Origin: Aradus depressus
Lineage: Eukaryota; Arthropoda; Insecta; Hemiptera; Aradidae
DNA: 64,000 bases
Assembly (NCBI GenBank): GCA_963662175.1
Contig: OY759221.1
Span: 16,768,027 to 16,832,026, forward strand
Direction: 5' to 3'
Under the pieces are notes generated by a model. That model ran no database searches and was not told the origin of the DNA. It worked only from the letters and a program-made list of their open reading frames with translations. Of the stretch, positions 1 through 11,800 are shown one piece after another (within the stretch, counting starts at the first letter, position 1; each line of letters opens with the position of its first letter). The position numbers were made by a program, and so were the translations under genes.

Positions 1-249
1 AGACATTGAGAACGATAAATAAATATTTATACAAATAAACAATTGTCAAAAAAGAATAACAATAAACCCAATGTCTTTGAAGAAAATATTTTTTATCATG
101 GTGGCAATAACAATGGTAATAAAACTGAATTACTTCGATTGTTTTATGACCTTATCGGTTTTATAGGCTCTAATATGATAAGATACATTTCAAGACCTCC
201 AAATTTATTTTGAGGATATATTTTTAGAAAAACAATGTATTAAAAAAAA

Positions 250-580
250 TTGGTGAATCATCTGCTATGTACATTTGGGCTAAAACTCAATATTTGACTT
301 AGATAGTTGCTTCTGAATCCTCATAGTAAATGTTGTGTCGATACATTCATTTAATCGGCAGTTATTCGGTTATTCGAATCGAGCCCCCCTTCTCTTCCAC
401 CGATTACGCGGAAAATTGATAGATGCCATACTAATGAGGTTTTGGATTTAAATATAAAATTTCATGTAAATAAATACATTACATTGATGGTTATTGGGAT
501 TTTTGTGTTAAGTCTCCCCCTAATCCCTCCTTCCATTGGGCCGATTTGGCAGATAATCAGTAGGTGTCGTCCATGTTTGG
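250..580 (-). repeat. Dispersed repeat family 2, copy
   Basis: Copy of a family that recurs at least 14 times in this window. In the orientation used here as plus, the family starts near 'gaagtataggggaagttatg' and ends near 'ggtgattcaccgacgact'. This copy is on the minus strand and shows the internal landmarks 'tgtcgatacattcat' and 'tcggcagttatt'. No terminal inverted repeats, poly-A tail or protein were seen, so the class is unknown. Confidence 0.6.
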
Positions 581-900
581 AATCGGAATTGGATTAATTC
601 ATTGACAGTGGGAATATTGAGATCTCTGTGTAGGACATAGAAAGGAGCGTTGATAATTTATCAGAGGATTTGACTGGAATGCTTGGCTAGAATTGATGCT
701 GGATTGTCTAGCTGTATGCCAATGTTCCAATCTATAGGTCCAGATTGGACGTTTAATGTCTCCAGTTAGTGTCTGTTAGTCGACGTAACAGTCTGTATCT
801 TTGATTCAGTTCTTGTCGCTTCAAGTCATGGTATGTGGGTTCCATGTAAGTCTGCTATCAAGGGAAAACCCGAGATAGCGGGCTTGGTTGGAAGAAGGAA
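550..900 (-). pseudogene. Jockey-type LINE reverse transcriptase C-terminal fragment
   Basis: On the minus strand, short pieces typical of the end of a Jockey-like reverse transcriptase can be read: YLGFSLDSRLTWNPHT at about 835-888 and RPIWTYRLEHWHTA at about 700-745. They lie in the expected order but in a broken reading frame, so this is a dead fragment. A second, independent fragment of the same region is at 1565-1800. The family is assigned from motif memory, without a search. Confidence 0.6.
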
Positions 901-950
901 TCAGGAGGTTGTTAATGAAGACGGGAAGACAGGATTGGCGGCATTATAAA

Positions 951-1274
951 TACTATTATAGGTTAGGTTAGGTTTTATGACTCATGCCCGGGCTTTAACT
1001 ACGAGGTCATATCGCCTACTACCAGAGCGCTCTTTCGTCACTCTGATGGTCATGAGCCCGACTCTACTGTGGGAGTTCTAAATTTTGCCTACCCTAAATT
1101 TTTATTCACCTAGGGCAGAGGTCTTTAACGAGTACCTGACATCGTACAGGCTCGGGACCATCGCTTAATGGACGGCGTGCTTAAGTTTATTTTATCTCCC
1201 AGATAAAAAGGTTTCGAACCCACGTTCTTCAGCTCAGAAGACAAACACGCATACCACTGAGCTACCGGCGCCCT
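951..1274 (-). mobile_element. tRNA-derived SINE, minus strand
   Basis: Near full-length copy of the main SINE of the window. Read on the minus strand it starts with a tRNA-like head: 'ggcgccggtagctcagtgg' contains an A-box-like stretch and 'ggttcgaaacc' a B box. A body of about 250 bp follows, ending in 'aaaacctaacctaacc'. A short stretch after the B box is missing. The head abuts a mariner remnant at 1275, so the SINE probably inserted beside or into that element. Confidence 0.8.
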
Positions 1275-1560
1275 ATCATTACAGTGTTGTTTTGCGTCAA
1301 AAATTCACGAACAAACAATGAAGTGTGAGCAGGTGCATTATCGTGGTGTAAAAACCATGAATTGTTTCGCCACAAATCCGGGCGTTTTTTTCCGGATTGC
1401 TTCACACAAACGGCGTTGCACTTGTAGGTAGTACTCCTTATTGATCGTTTGACCTTGTGGCAAGAACTCATTGTCCACTATGCCATTCAAATCGAGAAAC
1501 ACAGTGAGCATGATCTTCACATTCGACCGCACTTGTCGAGCTTTTATATCACTCGTAAAC
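1275..1560 (-). pseudogene. mariner transposase fragment, frameshifted
   Basis: Two overlapping minus-strand frames give successive pieces of a mariner transposase: GIVDNEFLPQGQTINKEYY (about 1430-1500), then LWRNNSWFLHHDNAPAHTS (about 1318-1375). The second contains the mariner HHDNAPAH motif with a catalytic Asp. A frameshift near 1390-1400 separates the pieces, and neither end of the element was found. It is a non-coding relic. Confidence 0.8.
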
Positions 1561-1564
1561 CCTA

Positions 1565-1800
1565 GTTTTACTCTTATAAATATTTATGTTGGGTTGTTTA
1601 GCTGTACCACAAAATCCCAGTCCATATGTCCAGATTAGACGTCTTGTAAATCGTAAGTTTGTTGTTAGTTTTTCCAGTATATCAACGTAGGTCTATATTC
1701 GATTTCCAACGTTAAAAGTAGTATGTAGCGACTGTCGACTTCAGCGAACAGGAGGCTAAACATTGACATCAGTGGGATAATAATATTATAAAAAGATGAA
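1565..1800 (-). pseudogene. Jockey-type LINE fragment
   Basis: Second minus-strand fragment with a degenerate 'RxIWTYGLxxxGTA' string at about 1590-1650, the same part of the reverse transcriptase as in the fragment at 550-900. It is short and frame-broken. Confidence 0.45.
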
Positions 1801-2060
1801 ACATATATCACAATCTCACTGCAACAAATGTCTAACGTGACACTGTTCTTGGTTGGTGGGCATCAGAATGACTGCCTACTAGAATGACACTTCTGCTTCC
1901 AAGTGGTCAGTTTTGCAACTACAGAAATGTCACTATTCTAGATTTGTAGAGACAAAATTTGTTGTTTTGAATTGGGGAGTAACTCAAATTCGTTCATTTT
2001 TGAGATGTGACATTATTCTTGCCAGGGTGCGATATGTTGTGTGCGAATGTGCTGTAAACG

Positions 2061-2290
2061 AAGACCTCACGTCAGGGGAGAGCATATTTTATCGCAACAA
2101 TAACGTTAATAATCAGTTTTTTTTTTTTTATTGGGCATATTTACAATCGATAAAAACCATAAATAAATTTGATGATAGTAATAATAGAATAAGAAAGACC
2201 TTACGTCAGGGAAGAGCATATTTTATCGCAACAATAACGTTAATAAACAGCTTCGTTTTTTTATTGGGCTTATTTACAATCGATAAAAAA
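2061..2290 (+). repeat. Tandem duplication, period about 134 bp
   Basis: A unit containing 'acgtcaggggagagcatatt' and 'ttacaatcgataaaaa' is present twice, the second time from about 2195. The units differ by small changes and a T-run of varying length. An open frame runs through both copies, but I see no coding evidence. Confidence 0.75.
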
Positions 2291-2403
2291 TAGAATAGGG
2301 TAAAATGATAAATGGAAATATGTACAAAGAAAAGTAAATATCAGAAAAAAAATAAATACAAATAAAAATGTCTATATAAAGGTATTATATATGAAGAATA
2401 TGA

Positions 2404-2744
2404 GGGCGCCGGTAGCTCAGTGGTATGCGTGCTTGACTTCTGAGCTCAAGGTCGTGGGTTCGTAACCCGACCGAGGCCCTTAGTTTATTTTATCTGGGAG
2501 GTAAAATGAACTTAAGCACGCCGTCCTGCGGATGGGACGTTAAGCGATGGTCCCGAGCCTGTACGATGTCAGGTACTCGTTAAAGACCCCTACCCTAGGT
2601 GAATACAAATTTAGGGTAGGCAAAATTTAGGACTCCCACAGTAGAGTCGGGCTCATGTCCACCAGAGTGACGAAAGAGCGCTCTGGTAGTAGGCGATATG
2701 ACCTCGTAGTTAAAGCCCGGGCATGAGTCATAAAACCTAACCTA
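2404..2744 (+). mobile_element. tRNA-derived SINE, full length, plus strand
   Basis: Full-length copy. The head 'gggcgccggtagctcagtgg' starts at 2404. The B-box region is 'gtgggttcgtaacccgacc'. The body ends in 'cataaaacctaacctaa'. It serves well as the reference copy for the family in plus orientation. Confidence 0.85.
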
Positions 2745-2802
2745 AAAAGAATATGAACTAAAAAACAATTTGTAAAAAATATATAATTTAATAATACAAA
2801 AA

Positions 2803-3240
2803 AAGTCGTTAGTGAATCAACGGCAATGTACCTACTTCCTCAGAACTCCAATATACAATAGTTGACTCCTAAATCCTCATACTAAATTTTGTGTCGATAA
2901 ATTCATTACATCGGGAGTTATTAGGATTTTTTGATTGAGTCGCTGAAATTCAATAGGTTATGTCTTCATTGGATTTTGACTTTCAAGTATGGAATGTCAC
3001 GCCGATACATTCATCGGCAGTTATCGGGGTTTTAGAGTTGAGCCCTCCCCTTATTCCCCCTTCCCTTCTGCCGATTCCGCTGAAAATTAATAAGTGTCGT
3101 CCTTATGCGGTTTTAAATTCCACTCCCCTGTAACCCCCTTTCCCTTCGGTCGATATCGCTGAAATTTGACAGGTTATGTCCTCATTAGGTTTTGACTCAA
3201 TATATGAAATTTCATGTTGTGACATTCATTACAACGGCAG
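2803..3240 (-). repeat. Dispersed repeat family 2, copy
   Basis: Minus-strand copy beginning with the degenerate hairpin 'gtcgttagtgaatcaacggc'. Landmarks such as 'cctcatactaaattttgtgt' and 'attcattacatcgg' follow. The far end is lost. Confidence 0.65.
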
Positions 3241-3476
3241 TTCCACAATATCTTTACAAATGTTTCACAATATATCTGCAAAAATGTCAAGTATCATAAA
3301 ATGAGGTTGTCTACTCTGAGTTATGTAGATTTCTATCTTTATCCTTATCAATTGATTTATTTATTTTATCATTCGAAACATGAGTGGTTTTGACTAATGA
3401 AAATGAATATGTGGCACCTGTCTCATTTCAAATTCATAGATAACCGGTCAATATTATTGTTAATTATTATTATATT

Positions 3477-3784
3477 AGGCTAGGTTTTATGTCTCATGCC
3501 CGGGCTTTAACTACGAGGTCATATCGCCTATTACCAGAGCGCTCTTTCGTCACTCTGGTGAACATGAGCCCGACCGACTCTACTGTGGCAGTCCTAAATT
3601 TTGCCTACCCTAAATTTTATTCACCTAGGGTAGGGGTCTTTAACGAGTACCTGACATCGTACAGGCTCGGGAACATCGCTTAACGTCCCATCCGAAGGAC
3701 GGCGTGTTTAAGTTTGTTTTACCTCCCAGATAAAATAAATTAAAGGCCTCGGTCGGGTTTCGAGCCCACGATCTTGAGCCCTCT
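3477..3784 (-). mobile_element. tRNA-derived SINE, head truncated, minus strand
   Basis: Tail 'aggctaggttttatg' at 3477; body intact to the B box at about 3755-3775; A-box part of the tRNA head absent. The copy is 5'-truncated in its own orientation. Confidence 0.8.
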
Positions 3785-4276
3785 ATTATTATATTAATCT
3801 CCACTATAGATAGCGTAACCATAGCGACGGGATCACGTGTCCCCACATCCCCTTACCCCAAAATTACTTTAGATCGTACAATTCAAACAATAAGTAAATG
3901 TGATAAAGTTTTATGTATTTACTTTAATTATTTATTCTTTTATTATTATTGATTCATTTACTTATTGGCAATAAGTCGCGGTTCCACCTCCTCTTCAATC
4001 TTCGTGGGAGATTATATGATAAATAATTTTCGTTATTCATTAATTTCCTTTATTTTCATTACCTCTCTTATTACCCATCCATCAAAATTGCCTTTCAATT
4101 CCTTTTTATTTATTTTATTATTTTTCTTTTTGTGACATGTTCACACTTCAAGTGTCCTAATAATTAAGGTAAATTTTCGTCCCGAGGACCTACCACTGGG
4201 TGGTCTTCCTCTCACAAGCCATCATATCTACATGTACACCATAGATGCTGGTTGTTGCACTCGGCAACAGTAGTTG
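3785..4276. other. Intergenic AT-rich stretch, nothing recognised
   Basis: No open frame with family features, repeat boundary or RNA gene could be supported here. Confidence 0.5.
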
Positions 4277-4374
4277 TTATGACTCAAACCCGGGCTTACA
4301 AGGTCATACCGCCTACTACCAGAGCGCTCTTTTGTCACTCTGTTGGACTTGAGCCCAACTCTACTGTGGGAGTC
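4277..4374 (-). mobile_element. SINE 3'-end fragment, minus strand
   Basis: About 100 bp from the tail side of the SINE ('gactcaaacccgggctt' to 'gtgggagtccg'). No head. Confidence 0.7.
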
Positions 4375-5814
4375 CGAATTATTATTATATTACTTCACAT
4401 TAACAAATCATTTTTCTGGTGGGCCGCAAAAAAGGACGACGGGCTGCTGACTTCTGCTATCGAAAAACAGAAATATTTCTATTCATCTTTCTGTAAAGAC
4501 AGCTTAATCTTAGTTGCCATCCATTTATTACCTACCGTAATTTTCTTAAACTGACCCCCCTCACCACTTCCCCGTAATGTAACATACATTTTTTCTATAC
4601 TAACTACATTTATTCTTACATAATATTTTCTAAGACCCCCCCCCCCCCCCCTCACTCCGACATAATCATAAAATTTGAACTACCCCTCCTTTTCAGATGC
4701 TTATGTAATTTTAAAATGGCCCCTTAATAACATAGACATTTTTTAAAAAATCACAACTTAAAAAACCCTCAATTTTAATTTAATGGTTTTTCAGAGTGTG
4801 CAGGCTGATTTAATTCTGCCCTAGCACCATTTGATTTCTATGCGAATGAAAACAACAACAAAAAAATAGACAAATGAAAAAAATGTGATGGCCGAAATAA
4901 TATTTGAAGGATAAGTTGGAACGTGCTATTAACAAGTTCTCCAACTACTAAAATTCGGGAACTCTTGGTTTATTTTTGTAATTTTCTTATATAAATCCCT
5001 ATTTATTCAATGTGTATCCAAATATACAGAATTATTCATGAAAAAATACATAATTCAAAATTTTCTATTTTATATTGTCTTTGATAAGCTATAATTTTCC
5101 ATTAAGGACTGCTTAATTAGTTGAATATGATACGTGTAGGGGTGTGGTTTGAATTGAAAAAGTGGGGGGAATTATTTTAGTGTGGTGGGAACAGCCATGT
5201 GGTGACATTAAATTTAAATTAACTGAACTATGATAACGTCTTTATCGAGTGTAAATTTAATTTTTCGTTATTTTAAATAGTATATTTAACACTCTTCAAT
5301 AAGATAGGTGTCCTGTAGGTTCATATAGTAAGTTACTTTTGGTTTTTAATATACATTTCTTTGAATTTAAAATATTGACAACCGGTAAATGAAGAAAAAG
5401 ATTTCGACAATTTCTCTGTTTTGGAATGTTTTCAATTTATTATTATTCATTTTAACTACGATGAAAGCAACTCTTTATCTTGTGTTAACATCTGACTCGT
5501 GCATTATAACCTGCTGAAAGAAATAACCTGATGTCCTATTGGCAGGAGTATTGTATTACAGTTGTTAAACTACTTTGAAGTTTGAACTATGTGATGGAAT
5601 TAAGCAGTTTATTTGTATATTTGGATTAATTTAAGTGTAGGGTGTAAAATAATTAGGAAATGAAACCTTACATCGTAGATTTGGGTTGGAAGCAATCAAG
5701 AATTTTGTACTTTTCAAATGGTTTTTCTTTCTTATTTTTTTATTATGCTTAATGAAGGATTCATAACATTTTGGAGATTGGCTTTGATGTAATTTGTGTA
5801 CACCTAGATTTACA
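4375..5814. other. Region upstream of ACOX3
   Basis: AT-rich, with a run of 16 C at 4636-4651. It must include the promoter and 5' UTR of the acyl-CoA oxidase gene, but I see no convincing TATA box or initiator. The only coordinate I can support is an in-frame stop (tga, 5785-5787) upstream of the start codon. Confidence 0.4.
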
Positions 5815-8800
5815 ATGCTGGCCGAAACCCCTGTTCCTCGTTCAAAGTCACCCAGTGATTTGGACAAATACAGAAAACAGTCCTCCTTCAATTGGAAGGA
5901 TATGAAAATTATGATAGAAAATCCTGCAAGATTGGAGATCAAGGTAAGATGAAGTTTATTTAATTTGCTAACCAGTCATGAAGTTTGATATTTTTACTGT
6001 TAAATAACATGATTTATTTTCACTAGTAAGCGTGTGTTGCAATTTTCGAATTTCATTGCATAATCATTTTCATGTTAACTTTCCCGCAAGAATAAGTAAT
6101 TATTGCTATTTCTTATCGTATTTTTATATACCCGGCTTGAGGCTTATGTTCGCCGGTGAATGCACAATGTTTCTGTATGAGAAAAATAACAGGTTACATT
6201 CATATTTTATTCAGCGGTCGGTCAAGAGTGTTACATATTATATCTAATATAATCTTAGTTCGTTTGAAATTGAAGAAGCTTTTAACAAGTATGTCTTATA
6301 ACTTAGGTTTGTTTGTTAATAGATAACGTGAATATATGATAACATATAGACAAAGTCCGCTTCACTCAAATCGATAAAGATTCAAAATCATAACTATTTG
6401 AAGATGATTTAACAGTGGAGCGTAATGTTTAATTGCATTCGAGTTACGACCACATCTCGGGGTGAGCCACAATGGGTCATCCGGTACTTAATAAGTGGAA
6501 TTGAATCAATAGTAACAAACAGTATTTAAACGAAACATATTGTGAGTCATCAACATATGTGGGCACGGGGACGAGTCAAATATGGCAGTATATGTAGATA
6601 TTGTTTTAATTTTTTTGTTGTATTACGTTGCTTCACTTATGTAACCCTATTCCATTACTTAAATATTTGTTATTTGGGATTTACTCTCCTATTCAATCCT
6701 ATCGGGATGTGTTACATTTTTATCATTTCAAGAAAAATTTGGAAAAAACAAGTGAACATACCTTCGAATAATTTGTGAAATTGTATTGATTTTACTAACT
6801 GTGCAAAATATATTTTGTGTCTTCCCCCTAGAGCAGCGGTTCCCAATTTGTTTATTTTGCGTACCACCTAATTAAATGCCTTGAATATAGTTTATAATAT
6901 TTGTATACATCATACCACATAAGCGCGCATACATTACGTCAACGGCCAGAGTAGTGTACATACATACATATGTCATTGATTGGTATTTGTTGTTTGATGT
7001 TAATATTTATTGTTTCAAACTATCAACAATTTAGTTCAACATTCACAAAATATAACATAATATAATATAACATTTTTCTGATAAGGTTCAAACATAAGAG
7101 TTGTTTTTAATTTTGGATAAATAAAAAATTAGGTAGGCCTAATGAAAATAGATTACAAGCCTCAGGTTAATGAAGGCACTGTATCGTCTAACTAATAAAT
7201 TCCATTTTAACAAGTGGCCATTCCGATTGATATATGAAGAGGTTTATCTACAGTTTGGAAACAGCTGTCCTATGGCATCAGCCATTAATTAACTGTTTCT
7301 GGTTACTTTAATTTGTATTTATGGTTACCCATGGATGTTGTATTTATTTATTTTTTAGATTATATTCAGTGACAAACTCCTGATTTGCCTTATATATTTA
7401 TATGACACCGCTGACAATCCCTAGAAAATAGTAAAATGTTTAAACTTCCCTTAGAAGATCTCTGGGCCACCTCCTATTCAGAGGGCGTGGAGGATTGTTA
7501 CGATGGGATTGAGAGAATAGGCCTTGTGTATATAGGTTAGGATGAGATTAAAATTTATTGTGGAAGTTTAAGAATCGGGATTGGATTAGTTCCTAGTTTA
7601 GGTCTGCATGGAGTAATTTATTAGTTATTTTCGAAATCATAAAAAACCTATCAGTTGTACTCTATAGTTTGCGAAACATAATCCCTTTAACCGCTTTGAG
7701 ATTGGACTCTTTAAGGTAAAATGTAGAAAAAATATCTTACTTCAAAAATTCACAAAAAAACAAAAAGGGAATTTTGTCAACTTTTAAAGGAAAAAAAAAG
7801 TTATAATTAATTGATTTTTTCGTTGTCCAAAATTACACAAAACTTATTTTAATTATTATCCTTTGATAAAGAATAAAAACCTGAACAAATGAGACAGCTT
7901 CCAGCTTCCTAGCTGTATTTTTAAAATCACAGGTTTTTTTGAACACGGTCCCATTGTGGATCGATTTAATTCTTGTCTTTTATATTTCACGTTACTCTGT
8001 TGACTAAGTTGAACCCAAGTATACGTATCTGGTTGGAGGAAGGAATTAGGACATTGTTGATGGAGAATTAGGACCTTGTTGATGGAGAATTTATTATACA
8101 AATTAGATAGTCCCATCGGGACTGCAAACACTTCGATAGGATCCCAATGAAGTCCTAGAATCAAAGAAAGACTAACCAGTTTTATCTTCCTTGAAATTTA
8201 AAAACAATTTAGTGAATTAAATGGAGATAGGAATAAAATAAAATTAAATAGTTATAATATTAGAATTGTTATTATATATTTATATATGTTTTTTTCTAAT
8301 AGTGACTGTGATGACAGCCCATGAAGTTGGCGTGTTCGAATTGTTTAGGTAAATTTATATTGACGATTGTCAGCATTACCCTTGACTCTGCTGAATTGTG
8401 TTCGAAAAGGTCATTGTCAATGGAAAATGCAAGCATTGCACCTTGAACAATAGAACAGGGAACAGGATATTTTAATTTTTTTTGGCAACTCATTAAAAAT
8501 ATCTCGCCTTAGAAGAAAGAAGTGCAGAAATTCTAAATGAGTTGAATAATATTTAAATTATTTTTATTTTATTAATAATATTATATACTTAATAAAAACT
8601 GTCTTGTTTATATGTTACTATTGTCTGCATATATAAATAGGACTCTGGATGTTCAAGTGCAATGAGACCGAGTTTTTGCGTGATTTTTGTAAAAAATTCG
8701 GGAAAGTGTTTTATCGGATATAACACTCTTTTTTTTTTATCATTCCCGACCATTTTATATAATTTTCTGTGTATTTTTTTCCGACATAACGCTTCGATTC

Positions 8801-11800
8801 CCGGTTGTAACGCTCTTTTTTTTCCAGTCAGAGAGAAAAAAGAGTGAATAACATTGGATCATTGAGGGAATTTATGGTTAATTTTTCTATAAGCAAAATT
8901 CGCTTTGTTTTCTTAGTACTTCAGACCTTTCCACAAACTCTCAAACTTCCACTATTTTTTTTTTTAAACATTTATCTTCAGTTTTGACTTGCCTCTTGTT
9001 ACGCCTAGATGTCTTTTTCATTTTAAAAAAGAATGTCGAATTCAGGAGAATCCTACTCCGTGGCGGAAAAAAATCCGATCATTCGGAATTTCTAAAAAAT
9101 CTCGATGAATTAAAGAGATTTGTTGTTTCCAAAAAACATTGGTGTCGACATTGCGGTAAATTTTAAAATGTCGTGACATGGACATTTTTGATAAAATTAA
9201 TAGTTTAGAATGCATTAAATCGTAAATGTTGAGCAAACAAAAATACATTGATGATTATTTTATGAAATATTAATTATGTACATTCTAATTACATGTGCAC
9301 ATTTAAATTTAAATTTAATTAATTAATTTGTTCTTCATTTTCATTGTTATTACTTACCTGACTATATTATATTGTTTTATTACATATTTGCTTATGATTC
9401 TAAAATTATGTATATAATTTCTGAGAGGAAACAATTGGATTTTTGTGTTTTCCCGGTCACAGTTGGTTGTCCTGTAATATATGTATAATAATTATATACT
9501 TATATACAGTATTACAACCAACTGTGACCGGGAAAACACGAAAATCCTACATAGTCGCGAATAACGCTTCTCTAAAGGTTTTGCCTTCGCCAATTGCATA
9601 AACTAAAATATTTATAAATTTTCTGATGTTTGTTTTTAGAGGAAGGTATGGCATTACTTGGAGTCCAATCCAGTTTTCAGACCAAATATGCCATATCGTT
9701 CATCTGATGAAGAAAAAACTGCCACTGCCAATATGCTTGTAGAGTTGGTACATTCAGGATTTTTTGAGGAAGTTATTGATTTGGATTATCAAAGGAGGGT
9801 ATGTTTTTCAAATTATTATATATTTTTATTTTGGTGTAGTCACATGATATGCCTAGCATTACTTCATCCATGACTCATGCCCGGGCTTTAACTAAGAGGT
9901 CATGTCGCCTACTATTCGTCGCTCTAGTGGACATGAGCCCGATACTATGTGAGTCCTCCTAGGGTAGGGGTCTTTAACGAGTACCTGTCATCGTACAGGC
10001 TCGGGACCATCTTGAGCTCTGTGAGCTAGAACGCTACCTAGGAGCTAACGGCGCTCTCTAAGAAGTGGGACAGGCTCCAGACCACCTTTGAAATTGTGTT
10101 ACATAATGTTAACAATGGATGCTCAGTTCATTAACACTGGAGACGTGTTGCCTCTTTCATCTCAAGTGTTGTGATGGGCGTCAATTTATCTCTGAGTAAT
10201 GTGTTTCACTTCTTCAGCATAGGTGAAGTTCTGTAATCGACCAGAAGTACGATATTGAGTTTTTAACGTAATTTCATGTTTTCTGACCCTGTTATTCCAA
10301 ATTGATTTTTTTTTTCAAATTTATTTATATTTGTTATTGATTTTTTTTTGGCCACTAATACTTTCATTTGTTCTGTGGAGCCATTAGGAAGTAGTCGGAG
10401 TTATTCTTAGTGTATATTGGTCTGGCAACACTGTACAACAGATCTATAGAATTCAAATAACCTAAATCGGTGGATTTTATTTTTATATAACGACATTAAC
10501 AATTATAGACATTTCGGGAAACATTCCCATCATCAGTATCTAGAATTAATATGTTCTTTTTATTAAGATTTTTTCTATCAATCAGCATCTTCCCTTTATA
10601 GATCATAAAAATTAATACATAAGTTACCTAAGAATCAGATGTATAAATAGTTATTGAATCTTAGACACACATGTGACAGTAGCAGTAAAAAATAGAATAA
10701 ATAAATCAATTAATAATAGAAAATAAATGAGTATACAAATAATAATAAAAAATATGTAAATACTGGTTAATTATAATTTAAATTAAGATACGTCCCTTTT
10801 TCACAATTTAAAAAATATAGAAAATAAAGAAAGAAAAAAATAATAATATACATAAAAAATTGATAAATAACAACTAAAAAATAATTATATTAATGAAAAT
10901 ATTAAAAGATAATTTCGACTCTGGCAAGAAAATAAAAATTATATGAAATTATGAAATAATGATATTGTATATGAAACTTGAGATTTATTTCATGGTTATT
11001 TTAATATTTTTGAACAATAAGAAGAAAAAAAACATTGTTTCCGAACGTGTTTTCTCTAACATAAACATTTTTCATATGTTGATAATAAGATAGAGGGATG
11101 AGATTTCTCATAGAAACAAAAGATGTTGTCTTCCCACTGTTTTATTTGCGAACAGAACCTCTTTTCAACGCAATCGCATCTTGAGTAGTGCATCCCACCA
11201 CCCGTATAGTGTAGATTCTAGAGGACTATTGACGGTTCTGGTCGCAAATAAAAGAGTGGGAAGATAACGTATTTTGTTTCTGTGATAAACATTTCTAGTT
11301 GTAGTTAAACTGTTTTTGTTGTTTTGTTGTCTATAATCTTAAGTTTTTTGAACTTCTCGCAACAAGCATACTATGCATACAAAATGCTATTAAGCTTATA
11401 TGGTTATATTGATTTTTGTTTTTTATTTTTAAAATTTTCAGACGAAGTACCTCATGGTAGTAAATGAAGCTGTAGAAATGTTCAATCCAAATTTGTCTAT
11501 AAAATTTGCACTAGGAATATCCCTTTTCGCAAATGCATTATTGAGTTTAGGTACTCAGAGACATAGACAATTTTTCATAGATGTTTGGACTGGAAAGGTA
11601 ATTTTGATGAATAATTCATATTTTTTTCCCTTATATTTATTGAAATGAAAAAAAAAAAAGGAAAAATGTTTATAATATAAAAAATATATATATATATTTT
11701 TTATTATTTACAAATAGCTATTTACAACTGTATACAAATAAATACAACAAGCAAATGTGCTAATAAAGTTGGTAATGGCAATGTCATGAGGGGAGAAATC

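Noticed and set aside
2404..2480. tRNA gene
   Set aside because: The A- and B-box text resembles a tRNA, but every instance continues into the same SINE body, and no clean cloverleaf with a paired acceptor stem was found.
3489..3683. Open frame starting MSHARALTTRSYRLLPE
   Set aside because: The same peptide appears at every good SINE copy (for example 30645-30830); it is SINE body read in the antisense direction, not a gene.
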